A DNA stretch of 64,000 bases from Westerdykella aurantiaca (taxonomy: Eukaryota > Ascomycota > Dothideomycetes > Pleosporales > Sporormiaceae), in contig JASJFJ010000001.1 in the NCBI GenBank assembly GCA_030412805.1, forward strand, positions 2,110,501 to 2,174,500, in the 5' to 3' direction. The notes under the pieces were generated by a model. The model was not told where the DNA came from. It saw nothing but the letters and a program-made list of their open reading frames with translations, and did no database searches. Position numbers and translations under genes: made by a program. Positions 49,917 through 62,438 of this stretch are shown here, piece after piece; the first letter of the stretch is position 1; each line of letters starts with the position of its first letter.

Positions 49917-51549
49917 TGTAATAGGCTAGTGCCTAGGTAGCTTTACCTAGATAAAATCTAGAGTAGTTCTACTTTAAAAAAGCAAAATAAACTAGTAGAT
50001 AGTTGTTCTACTCTAAAAAAGATAGTATAGAAACCTATTATCTAAACTTTTTAAAGCTTTATTAAATCTAAACTATTACTAGGCATCTACAAGCTTTGCG
50101 TAGCTATTATATTTAGATTTAATTACTTCTATTGTACGCTAGTATAGAAACTCTAGTAGTAGAACGCCTATTTAAGTAAAAAAAAAGTCTACTAGCTAGT
50201 ATAGTATTCTATAGTTATAGAATAAAGCTAAAGCAAAGACTTTAGTAGTAGAACGCTTACCTAAGCCTATATTAAAAGCTCTACCTATTTCTATTGTATA
50301 GAAAGTAGGCTATATTAAAAGCTTTACTTATTTCTATTATATAGAGAGTAGGCTATATTAAAAATTAAGCAATTAATAGATTAAGCAATTAAAATACTAA
50401 GCAAAAGCTTTATACGCGCTAAGCTGCAAGTATATATAAAAAATATAGATAAAAAAAGCTACTTAATTAATAATATAACAGCCTACGCTATTAGAAAACT
50501 AGAAAAAAGATAGTTATATAACTAAGTTGCTACTAGTATATAAAAAATACTAGCTAAAAAGCAATAGCTAGTTTAAGCTATTAAAGCAATAGTAAGTTAG
50601 ATTAAAACTTAAATATAGGCAAAAAATTAACTAGTAGAACAATTAGATCTTTCTACAATAATAATAGAAATAATAAAGCAAATAATAAGTAGAATAAACG
50701 CGTTAGAAAATTAGAAAGCTATTGCTACAATACTACCTAGCTAGAAGCTACTATACTCTAAAACACTACTAGTTACTACTAAAAAGCAAGCTAAGTTTTC
50801 TAACCTAAAACCTTTTAATAGAAACTATACAAAATACCTAGCTTTTTAATTTAAAGTAAAAGCAAAGCTTTGCAACAACTTTAGTAGTAGGCTAAAGCAA
50901 TATAAAATTAAGTACCTAATAGAAAGAATAAAAAACTATACTACTAGCGTAGTTTTTTTTTAGTATAAAACCTACGCTAAATTCTTTTCTATTAACAAAA
51001 TATAGGCATTTTAAAACTAGCAGCTTAATAACTTCTATCTAAAAACCTAAGTACTTAATTAGCTAAATAGCTTAAAGTAAAAAAAAAAGCCTATAAAAGA
51101 TTATTATATAGAGTTTAACTACTTAATACTTTAAAGTAGTAAAACTTTTAGAAATGCAAGTAAAAAAAACTTGTTTTTAAAAAGCTTTAATACTAAACTT
51201 TAAAAAAGCATAGCTATAGTAGATAAAAGCTTTAACTTTAGCAATTTTGTTAATAAAGTTATTAGAACGTCTAATAACTTGTTTTAAGTAAGCTTAAATA
51301 GTTAAATAGCAAAGCTCTATAGCTAATTAGCAGCTAGCTTTGCTATATACAAAAAGCTTTAATTGCCTAATTGCAACAGGCTAGCGTTTCTAGAATAGAT
51401 AGACTAGCAACCTACAAAAAGTAACTAGAGTAGCATAGAATAGAAACAAGTTAAATAGATGCTAGAAAAGAAAATCTAGTAGTAGCAAGCTAATTAGCTA
51501 TGTATACGCTATAGAGTAGAAAGCTACTATATTTAGAAGTATCTTTACC
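49917..51549 (+). mobile_element. truncated RIP-mutated gypsy fragment (LTR, leader, gag)
   Basis: Plus-strand copy of the same gypsy family. An LTR (49917-50111) is followed by a leader with two repeat units and a degenerate gag. Similarity stops at about 51549, shortly after the zinc-knuckle region. No pol follows. Heavy C-to-T/G-to-A change throughout. Confidence 0.75.
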
Positions 51550-52317
51550 TACTAACGTAAGTAGCAATTAAGCTAATTAGGTAATTAAGCTAATTACTTT
51601 GCTAAAACTACACTTCTTTCTACTACCTATTGCAATGCTTTAACAACCTAATTTTAAATTACTTTTTTGTAAAGATAGAATTATTCTTGCTATCTAAGCT
51701 TTAAAATTAGACGCGTTACTAAGCTAGCAACGCGCTGCTGCTATGTATAATGTTCTTTAAAGTACTTTTAGCACCTAACGCGCTACAACACTTGCACAAC
51801 GCAATATCTACTATAGCTAATTAAGGCTTTAAAAGCTTAAAAAAAAGGCGATTATATAGCGTATAAAGAAGCTTAACGCGCAAAGATTTACTTCTACGCT
51901 TAGCTACGTGCGCTCTATAGCTAATTAGCTGCTTACTACGCGTAAAAGTAGAAAAGTTAGAAAAAAATAGGCCTAGAACCTAATTAGACAAAAGCCTACT
52001 ACTAAATCTTAGATTACTAGACAAAAAAATTACTAAAAAGTTTTTTATATTAATCTAGTAGTTGTTAGCTTCTAGTTTAACCTAGTACGCAATGTTAAAG
52101 CTAAGTATAGTATTCTAAACAAAAATACCTACAACTTTAACAAAACTAGCTTTTAGATAGGTATTAGAAAATCTATTAAAGTAGTAACAGCTTCTAAAAA
52201 GCGCTTTAAGCTACTTAGAGTCTAGCTTAGCAATTATAAGTAGGCAATATTAATTGCTAGTATTAACGCTATAAAGTAGTCTATTCTACTTTTTTTTATT
52301 TTTAAAGCAAAGCACTA
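51550..52317 (+). mobile_element. pogo-type transposase relic, N-terminal half
   Basis: Conceptual translation with stops shows QRAAAMYNV, LRKLKKE-like and NKNTYNFNKTSF blocks that match the N-terminal half of Fot1/pogo transposases. It ends at an LTR at 52318, so another gypsy copy seems to have inserted into it. The other half was not found across that copy. Confidence 0.6.
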
Positions 52318-55300
52318 TATAATAGGCTAGTACCTAGAAAGCTTAACTTAGATAAAATTTAGAGTAGTTCTACTTTAAAAAAACAAAATAAACTAGTAGA
52401 TAGTTGTTTTACTTTAAAAAAAATAGTATAGAAACTTATTATCTAAACTCTTTAAAGCTTTATTAAATTTAAACTATTACTAAGTATTTGCAAGCTTTGC
52501 GCAGCTATTATATTTAGATTTAATTACTTCTATTATACGCTAGTGTAGAAACTCTAGTAGTAGAACGCTTGCCTAAGTAAAAAAAAAGTCTACTAGCTAG
52601 TATAGTATTCTATTGTTATAGAATAAAGCTAGTGCAAAAACTCTAGTAGTAAAACGCCTACCTAAGTAAAAAAAAAGTCTACTAGCTAGTATAGTATTCT
52701 ATAGTTATAGAATAGAGCTAGAGTAAAAACTCTAGTAGTAAAACGCTTGCCTAAGCCTATATTAAAAGCTTTACCTATTTCTATTGTATAGAAAGTAGGC
52801 TATATTAGAAGCTCTACCTATTTCTATTGTATAGAAAGTAGGCTATATTAAAAATTAAGCAATTAATAGATTAAGCAATTAAAATACTAAGTAGAAGCTC
52901 TATACGCGCTAAGCTGCAAGTATATATAAAAAATATAAAAATAGAAAGCTACTTAATTAATAATATAACAGCCTACGCTATTAGAAAACTAGAAAAAGAA
53001 TAGTTATATAACTAAGTTGCTGCTAGTATACAAAAAATACTAGCTAAAGAGTAATAGCTAGTTTAGGCTATTAAAGCAATAGTAAGTTAAATTAAAACTT
53101 AAATATAGGCAAAGAATTAACTAGTAGAACAATTAAATCTTTCTATAATAATAATAGAAATAATAAAGTAGATAATAAGTAGAATAAACGCGTTAAAAAA
53201 TTAAAAAGCTATTGCTATAACACTATCTAGCTAGAAGCTAACGTTTTTCTAAATTCCAACCGCGTACATAGAACAACGCGCTAAATTCTCTAATTTTAAA
53301 AAGTTTAATAGTAACTAAGCCTAGTATCTAACCTTTTAATATTAAGTAAAAGCTAAGCTTAAAGCTAACTATAGAAGTATTTCTAAAAAAGCTTAGATTA
53401 ATTACGTTTTCTAGAAGTGTATAGAAAATGCAGCAAGAGTCTTGCTACTATAGATACTTAATTAGGCTACTTTAACTTTTTAAAGCCTATAAGCTTTTAT
53501 AGATTTCTAATTTAACAACCTATACTTTAAAAGCAAAGCTATAGATTAACTCTATAGAATTTGCTAAAGTAGACAACCTATACAAGAATATTTAATAGAA
53601 TTTAACTAACTAGTCTAATTAACTAGAGAAACTTTTAGCAATATAAACAAAAAAAATTTCTTTATATAAAAGCTAAGTATTAAACTCTAAAAAAGCACTA
53701 TTGCAATTCTAGAAAATTTTTTATATAAAAGCTTTGTTTATAAAGTAATTTAGATTGCTAATATTCTATACTAAGTAAACCTATTAGCAAGATACTAAAA
53801 TTATACTTATAACTAGCTAATAGCTAGCTTTAACACGTATAAAAAGCGTTAATTGCCTAATTGCAACAAGCTAGCGCTTCTAGAACAAATAGACTAGCAA
53901 CTAACAAAAAGTAACTAAAGTAGCATAGAATAGAAACAAGCTAAATAGGTGCTAGAGAAGGAAATCTAGCGCTAGCAAGCTAATTAGCTGTGTATACGCT
54001 ATAGAGTAGGAAGCTACTATATCTAAAAGTGCTTTTACCTACTAGCTAACTACTTGTTGCCTATAAAGTTAGCAAAAGCTACTACTACTTAGGTATTTCT
54101 ACTACTATTGCTTAAAGACAAGCCTACTAGCAAATTAGATTTAGAAAAAAAGTAGCTTTTATTAAAAGTTACTAACAAAAGCTACTTGCAACCTATAGGC
54201 AAGCTTTTAAAAAGTAGAAAAAGTTTAAAAGCTAGTATATAGATAGAGAAGCTATTAGCGTATATATATTAGTTAATTAAACTACCTACGCTTTCTATAT
54301 AATTAATTCTAGCACGCTTGCAAATACTCTAGTTTTACCTTTACTAGCAAAGGCTACAAGCTTGCTATGCATTAATATTACTTTCTAACAACTGCTAAGC
54401 ATAGCTAGCAAAAGCGTAACAACGCAGGTAGCTTAGTATACTACTAATATTAAAGGATTTAAAAACACTAGATAGGCCTACGTTGCTACTAACAATATAG
54501 AGTTTAACCTAATCTTTAAGCAGCTTTAGATAAATTAGCTGCAGGTAACAATTGCGCTAGCTAAGCGCTTAATCTACATTTATTTAACGCGCTAATAGAT
54601 TTAGATTTAAAGCAAAGAGAAAGAACCTATTTCTATACTATAGAGCTACGTACTTTTGCAAGAAATTAGCGCTATAGTATACAGTTACTACTTCTAAGCT
54701 GCAAAGAAAAACTAGTCTATTATCTTTGTAGCTTTACTAGTAGATATTAAAAAAGCCTTAGTGCTAAAATTAACAATAGACTTTAAAGAGCTGTTGCTAA
54801 CCTACTACGCTTATTACAAGTAGATATTCAACCTAAAAACTGCATTAAAGATGCTACTACTCTAAAAACCTAATATTAACTACTAAATTAACTTAATTTA
54901 AAAGAATAGAAAAAATCTAAAAGTACTATAGAGCCTACTATATAATATAAGCAAAAGAAAGCTACTAGTATTATAGAAAAAACTTACGTTACTACTTAAA
55001 AAGAAATAAATCTACGCAAGTAATTTGCTAGCAGCTGCACTAGTTTTCTTTGCAAAGAAACTAAGTAGTAGCTTTTGCTTTTGCGTTAACTATAGAGCTT
55101 TTAATGCTATTACGCAAAAAAACTAATATTTGCTGCTACTAATCTAAAAAACTCTAAACAACTTTAGCAAAGCTTAATAGTTTACAAAGTTTAACAATTT
55201 AGCTGCCTTCTATAAAATTTAGATTAACGCTAGAAATAAATAGAAAATAGCTTTCTATACTTAGTTTAGGCTGTATAAATAGCTAGTTATTTTCTTTAGC

Positions 55301-58228
55301 TTAGCAAACGCGCCTAGTACTTTTTAAAGATATATTAACTAGACTCTACGCAAGTATTTTAACAACTTGTATATAGCCTACTTTAATAACGTACTTATAT
55401 ATACAAATAGCTTTCTAGCTAAGTACTAAAGCTAGATTAACCTAGTACTTAAAGCGCTAGGCAAGGCAAGCTTTTTGCTAAATATTAGAAAGTGCAAATT
55501 TAAAGTTAAGTTAACAAAATACCTAGGCTTTATTATTAATATAGGCAAAAGCCTATATATAGACTCTAAAAAGATTAAAGCTATTAAAAAATAGAAGGCT
55601 TCTAAAACTATTAAAAGCGTGCAAAGCTTTTTAGGCTTTGCTAACTTCTATTAGCAGTTTATCTATAGATTTTTAAAGCTTGTAGCACTTTTTATACAAC
55701 TTACAAGCAATATATCTTTTTAATAGACTTCTATTAAATAGAAAGCTTTTAATACGCTTAAAAATATTTTTGTTACAAAGCTAGTTCTAGCCTAATTTAA
55801 CTCTAAGAAAAAAATAGTACTTAAAACTAATGCTTCTAGATATACAATAGTAGAGTATTTTTTATAGTACAATAATTAAAGTTTACTATAGCTAGTAGCC
55901 TACTTTTTATAAAAAATAAACGTATATAAGTGCAACTATAAAATCTATAATAAAAAGTTACTTGCTATAGTATAGTACCTATAGAAATAAAACGCTAAGC
56001 TACAATTAGTTAAAAAGTTTACTATTATTATAGATTACAAAAATCTAGAGTATTTTACAAAGCTAAAAATACTTAATATAAAACAAATACAATAGTTTTT
56101 TTTTCTAGAACGCTATAATATAGAAATTGCTTATTAACCTAGAAAAAAAAACCTTTAAGCTAATGCTTTATTCTAGCGCGAACAAAATATGCTTTAAAAC
56201 GCCTCTAATAATTATATACAGCATTGTTACAAGTAGTTACTTAAGCTAGCAACATCTACTTTACTAGCTACAAACAACAAAGATAAAAGCAGTATAATTA
56301 CGTTTTAATCTGTAGCGCTTAGCACTAATGCTAACACTAATGCTAATACTAATACTAATACTAATACTAATATAGATATAGATACTAATACTACTATAGA
56401 TAGCAATAACAGTACAAATTCTAGCAATGCTTTAACCTTTCTAGAAAAAAACTTTCTAACGCTAGAACAACTATAGCAGTCTACAATAGAAAGCAACAAC
56501 TAATATATTAACATCTAGCAATATATACTTAATAGAAAGCAATAGATTCTACTAAGCCTAGGCTTAAAGATATTTATTACAAACTATATAGTAGATTAGA
56601 AAAAATGCCTACTTTATAGAAATTAAAAGTAGGTACTACAATTAGAACTTCTATAAACAAGCCTAATTAATAGAGTATACTTTTCTACTATAGCTAGCTA
56701 CCTAGAACGTGCAGCTACTTACTAAGCAATTGCAAAAAATTACTTCTAGCCTAGAATATCTAAAGATATTAGGCGCTTTCTCTAGAACTATACTGTTTGT
56801 AGCAAGATTAAGCTGTAGAAAAATAGTATCTATAGCCTACTTAAGCTTCTACTACTTTCTAATTAAATATAGAAGAAAATATTAATAGATTTTATTACTA
56901 ATTTTCTAAAAAGCAAGAAATATACAATTTTTTTTGTAGTTACTAATTAGTTAAGTAAAGATATTGTACTTGTACTGCTTCTAAACATAGATACTAAAAC
57001 AGTTGTATAGGCATTTATTAGGCATGTAGTAGCGTACTACTAGCTATCTAACGCTATTGTATTAGATTAAAGTAGTTAGTTTACAAGCAGGCTATAGAAA
57101 CAACTCTGCAAAATTCTAGAAATTTAACAACAACTATTAACAGCTTTCTACTTCTAGACTAATAGATTAACTAAAAAAATAAACAGTATAGTAGAAGCTT
57201 ATCTATAGGCGTACGTTAACTAGAACTAGAAAAACTAGGCTAAGCTGCTAGGTATAGCTATAATAGCTATTTAGTTAAAAAATACTACTTTAACAAGCGT
57301 TAGCCTATTCTTTTTCTAGTATAGTTACTACGTTAATTCTATCTAACTTACAGCTCTACAACGTAGATTAAATTACACTACTAATAAACAAGTAGGCAAA
57401 AAAGCTACTAAAACAATAGTTAACAAGTTTAAAAAAGTATTTAAGCTAGCTTAAGCTTTAATAGCTAAAGCTTAGTAAAAGTAAAAAAAGCAGGCAAATT
57501 AACGCTAGCAAGTGCCTTAGTAGCTAAAAGTAAAAGACAAGGTCTAGCTAGCTCTAGGCAAATACTTTAAAACTTAACAGCTAAACAAGAAGCTTAACTA
57601 GAAGAACGCTAAATACATAGTTACTAAAGTAATTAGTACGCATTCTATACGCTTTAATATACTACCTAGCTTCTATAACGTATTCTATATTAATTAATTA
57701 TAGCTAGCTACTAACAATCTACTACTAAGCTAGCTAAATAATAACTTGCAGCCTAAAGCTATTATAGTTAATAGTAAACTAGAATAGGTAGTAGAAAATA
57801 TTATTGTAGAAAAAGTTACTTAAAAAAGTAGAAAGCGCTAAGTATAGTATAAAGTAAAATAAGTAAAGTATACTAAAACTATATAAAAGCTATTTTAATT
57901 GTTTAAAAAAATAGAAGCGCTAGATTAATAGATTAAGTATACAAAAAACGTACGCAATACTTGCAGCTAGCTGCTACAAACCTTCTACTAAAATACGCTT
58001 TAAAAAAAACTTTTAAAGCTAGAAAAAAAGTATTGTAATAGGCTAGTGCCTAGGTAGCTTTACCTAGATAAAATCTAGAGTAGTTCTACTTTAAAAAAGC
58101 AAAATAAACTAGTAGATAGTTGTTTTGCTCTAAAGAAAATAGTATAAAGACCTATTATCTAAACTTTTTAAAGCTTTATTAAATCTAAACTATTACTAGG
58201 CATCTACAAGCTTTGCGCAGCTATTATA
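52318..58228 (+). mobile_element. full-length RIP-mutated gypsy element, plus orientation
   Basis: LTRs of 195 bases at 52318-52512 and 58034-58228 enclose a 5.5 kb internal region matching leader (three repeat units), gag and pol of the intact element, with stop codons everywhere. The LTRs differ from each other more than expected from simple ageing of one pair. The flanking five-mers are CACTA on the left and GTAGA on the right, which do not match. Confidence 0.82.
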
Positions 58229-58910
58229 GTAGACGCGCTCTTTATAGATAATAAATAGCAAAATTGTATACCTAGTAGCGTAGATACTTTAGATAACTAT
58301 AACCTACTTGCAATTGCCTAGCTAGATAAAATTAAGCTTTATACGCTTTTCTAAGCCTATAACAACTTTTATTAACCTAATTATACCTATCTAAAACCTA
58401 GTTTTGTTAAAGTTGTGTATATTGTTGTTATAAACACTATACTTAGCTTTAGTATCTACAACTAGCTTAAACTACGCGCTAACTACTTTAGAATCTTTCT
58501 AGAGTATTTTCTACCTATTTTTTACTTAATTAAAGGCTATTTTAAGCTAATCTAAACGCGTTACAAATCTTTTAGCCTAGTGTTTGCCTACTAATATACT
58601 ACTACGCACACCTAACAATTTATTAGCTATATTTTCTACTTTACATAGCTAGAGCGCAAATCTTTGCAAATTAAAATTAAAAATATATTAGACAAGCGTT
58701 TCTTTTTTAGTTATAGTAAGCTTCTAGCAATTAGGTTGTATATTGCGTTAAAATTGCTTTTTTTAGCGCGCTTAGTAAAGGTATAATACTTAACATTAAA
58801 GGCTACTATAGCTGCTTAATAGCTCTAAAACTACTTAGCATTGTAGGCTTAAAAGGCAAGCTAAAGTCTACTTTTGTATTCTTCTAATAAAGCTTTGTAT
58901 TGTTAAAACA
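58229..58910 (+). other. AT-rich relic with coding flavour, family unknown
   Basis: Reading from 58230 gives long stretches between stops (VDALFIDNK, SFVKVVYIVVINTILSFSIY, LKLRANYFRIFLEYF). It suggests a RIP-mutated coding sequence, but I do not recognise the family. It does not continue the transposase fragment at 52317. Confidence 0.4.
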
Positions 58911-58912
58911 TA

Positions 58913-60755
58913 ACGTGTTTTATAAAAAAGCAGCCTATACAAGCAAGCAGCTTACTTTACTAACTTTTTGCAACGCGTAAACTTCTACTAACTATAGCTC
59001 TTCTAATTTAACTACAACTAACTTTTTGTAAAGCTAATATTTACTTTGCAATCTTAGCTATTAATTAAAACTAAATTTAGTCTGTAAAAAGCGCTGCGCA
59101 GACGTTTAACGTCCCCTAAACAACGCTCTAACGCTAACGCGCTAGCAAGCTTGCTTAACGCAATTGCTAGCCTAATTTAAAGAACCTTACTAAGCTAGAA
59201 AAAAAGGTAATTGTTAGATATATACTCGACCTAGATTAACGCAGATTTGCGCCTACGTACGCAGCTGTACGCAATATAGCTAACAAGCTACTAGCTACGC
59301 GCAGCGTAGTCTACTAGCTGCGCAACTTTGTTAAGCGTATAGACAGTTTTACAACACGTTTCAATTAGCTATACAATAGGTAGAAAGCTCTATACAAAGA
59401 TTCTATATTAATTAAAGGCTAGTTTAAGCTAGTAGAGTAGACAAAGGCTAAGTATAGCATCTGCAATAAAAACGTCTACAACTTTAACAAGGCTAGCTTT
59501 ATAATAGGCAAGATTATAACTTAGCTTGTTGTAACTAGGTTAGAAAAAAAAAGTTAGCTAAAGGCTGTTTAGGCAGGCAATTGCAAGTACGTAACAGTTA
59601 TCTAAAGAATTAATGCTGCTAGCTAGGCTATTCTACTGTTTATTATTTTTGCTAGCTAACACTATCTCTCTACCTAGTATAAAGAAGCTAATATTCTACG
59701 CAACTAGACAATTGCTATTAGTAACAACAGCTAGACAAATAACAAGCTAGAAGTTAAGTAGCTAAAGCACTTTAACGCTTATACTAAAACTTGTATTGTA
59801 GGTACTTGTTGCCTACTTATTTTTAACAGCTACAAAAGCTACTAGTCTTTTAAGTTTTAAGAATTCTACAAAAAAAATAACATCTACATGCTTTGCATGC
59901 TAGCTTACTTGTTGCACCTGCTCTAGCCTTTTAACGTTAGCTGCTTTTTGCTATTAAAGCGCGCGTATAGCTGTAAAATTAAAGCTTTAATTTGCTACTA
60001 CATTAACTATATTACAAAGCTTAAGTTTCTACTAGCCTTTAAAGCAGCCTTTAATTAATTGTTTATATTAGCTAATATCTACTTAGCTTTTTAAAGTGCA
60101 GGCCTAGTTTTTTTCTAGCTAGATGTTGTTCTATTAAAGCTAGATGTGCAGCTCTATACGCCTACTTTTCTAGCTGCTCTAAAAGAAGCTCTCTAGAAGG
60201 CTTAAACACTAAGCAACATACGTAAGCTTAAGGCTTAATTAACGCTAATACGTAACTGCGTTTAGCAGCACAAAAGCTTATTACTAGCTTTAATTATTGC
60301 AGCAATTAATTAGCTTAAGAAGGAAGCTAAAGTAATAATGCTCTTAGCTAAGCTAATGCGCAATTAGATTACTAGCTTTAAAAAAGCTAATAAAGCAGCT
60401 ATAAAGCAGAAACAGCGCAAGAAAAAGCAAATCTAAAAGTATAGAGTTTTAACAAAAAAAGTAGCAAAGAATATACTAGCTTAACAAGAGGTTAAAAAGT
60501 AGATTGCTTGTAAACAGCGTTAAAGTAGTACGCAATTAGGTTTTAGCTGCTAGGCTTTAGCGCGCTGTACAAGGTGTAGAAAGCCTAAGCATAACTTACG
60601 TACGTGTAAAAAAAGTTTTTTAGATACTACTTAGTTTAATATACTAATATATCTACGTTATCTTTTAATATAGCTAAAATAGACGCTTGTAAAAGTGCTT
60701 AAAGTTTGTAAAGTAGGCTGCTTGCTTGTACAAGCTGCTTGCTTATAAAACACGT
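58913..60755 (+). mobile_element. complete but mutated pogo/Fot1-like transposon
   Basis: 1,843 bases bounded by TA on both sides (58911-58912 and 60756-60757). The left end ACGTGTTTTATA... and right end ...AACACGT form inverted repeats of about 50 bases, with an inner duplicated AAGCAAGCAGC motif. A degenerate transposase runs from about 59080 to 60620: N-terminal NLKNLTKLEKKVIVRYILDLD, NVYNFNKASFIIG, the DDE-domain CMLAYLLHLL block, LKRAYS, and a C-terminal CTRCRKPKHNLRTC zinc knuckle. Size and layout fit Fot1/pogo elements. Confidence 0.8.
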
Positions 60756-60757
60756 TA

Positions 60758-61150
60758 ATATAATAATAAACAAGTTAGTTTTGCTAAAACATTTTGTTAG
60801 GTTTAGTAGGTTGTTAGGTTTAGTAGTAGAATATATTATATAAAAATACCTAGCTTTTTAAAAAAAAGCTTATAAACTTTATAGTTTTAGAAAGCTTTTT
60901 TTATAGTAGTAATAGCTACTAGTAACTTGTTTTTTTAGCTACTAAATATAAAAAAATAAAAATAAAATAAAATAGATTTATAAAGTTATTTAAGCTTTAT
61001 ATTTTATATAAAAAAGCTTTAACTAAGTAGAATAGTTATATACTACCTATATAATAGCTACTTTGCTAAAAAAATCTATATACAAAACAAGAATTACTAT
61101 AGCTTAACATTGTCTACTATATACTACTACTACTAACAACACAAAAAGAA
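60758..61150. other. AT-rich right edge of transposon nest
   Basis: About 390 bases of extreme A+T content with no recognised element. It ends abruptly where the tRNA gene and normal base composition begin. Confidence 0.5.
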
Positions 61151-61168
61151 ACAAAAAGAAGGATTGAT

Positions 61169-61251
61169 TGCATCGGCCGGGAATCGAACCCGGGGCTAGC
61201 CGAATTATTTTGCAATGGCAACGGCTAATTTTACCACTAAACCACCGATGC
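61169..61251 (-). tRNA. tRNA-Gly (anticodon GCC) with 12-base intron
   Basis: Minus-strand cloverleaf: acceptor stem GCATCGG/CCGATGC, D-stem GTTT/AAAT around AGTGGT, anticodon stem AGCCG/CGGCT, T-arm CCGGG-TTCGATT-CCCGG, discriminator A. The anticodon loop reads TTGCCA followed by 12 extra bases (about 61204-61215 in plus coordinates) at the usual intron position after base 37. Removing them leaves 71 bases, the normal length of tRNA-Gly. A-box and B-box sequences are intact. Confidence 0.9.
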
Positions 61252-62438
61252 TGATCGATGTGTATTGTTCAAAATCGCAATATCATAACCAGAGATTGCT
61301 TCTGGGATCTCGGAATCAGGATTCACCAAGCTCCCATTGTTTAGGAGCGTTTCCTGTCGTCTGTTCTATAGTTGAACCAGAAGTCGAGCAGCTACAGGCT
61401 GTTACAGCGTGTTTGCTACTTTGTATGAACGCGAAAGAGCCAGTGCACTGGTTTAGGAATCTTCGGAGGTTAGTTTCTAAAAGCATTGTGTCTTGAGGTA
61501 TCAAATCTTGAATTCCAAAAGTGACCCCCTTGACGTCCCGCTTTGTTTCCAAATCCCGTTTCCAATTCATCCCGTGCAGATGCACTGCCTTCACAAATCG
61601 CTTTATCATAAACCAATAGTTGTGTCGGTAGCGTGCATGTGCTGGTTGGTGCTGATGGTGGCTGAATGGGCGGCAAATGCTTGAACGTTAGTGGATAATG
61701 TCACACAAGTCTCGCCGTAATGCCAACACATGAAAGGCGGTAGCTGAATCCTGACTTGTGAATGGATAATCCGTTAGATGAATATGAGCTGCTGCCTAAT
61801 TGCAACCATAGTTACATGAACTTTGATGACTGAATTCTATCCTATTGGTTGAAAGGCTTCATCCTCGGTACCTATTCTGGCGTGGACACAAGAAGAACTG
61901 CCGCCGCCGGAAAGGGGGCTTCGAGCTTTGTTCCCAATCTAGCACGATTGCCTTACCACAGTAACTGCGGTTTACCATGTCCAACTGAACACCCAGCAGG
62001 GGCGAATCAGATGCGCTGAACCATTCAAAAGCGCCTCGGTCAAGATATTGAAACTGGCGTTGCGAGGCTTCAATCTGAATCAAACAAATCACTGCCACGC
62101 GTTCGAGCGTGAAAGGAAGGACAGGGGGGTATTCAGTCGGACGCAAACACAGTGTTGACCCCAGTAGGTGTATGGGGTCATAACCTGGTCTGCGAAGGGA
62201 GATGTCAGACTTTTGGTGTCACCACACGCGCTGGCCGTTCGATACAACACTTGGTTTGATCTCTGTAGGGGGACAAGACACCAAATATGTACGACTAATA
62301 GTATAGCTTAGCCACTCTAGATTCACCAAATCTTTCGGTGCATAACCGTTTTCTATTGCTTTCTGCCGCAATAGTCGCAGCGCTACGCTAACAGCGGCTC
62401 TTCTCAGTTCCCCAATCTACAGCGTCCATTGTGACTAG
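61252..62438. other. intergenic 1.2 kb
   Basis: Normal composition, no confident gene. A 95-codon minus-strand frame at 61859-62146 has no recognised motif and no joined exons, so I do not call it. Confidence 0.4.

Noticed and set aside
61859..62146. 95-codon minus-strand frame as a separate gene or last exon of the 287-residue gene
   Set aside because: The 287-residue frame has its own stop, and no good splice pair or family evidence connects them.
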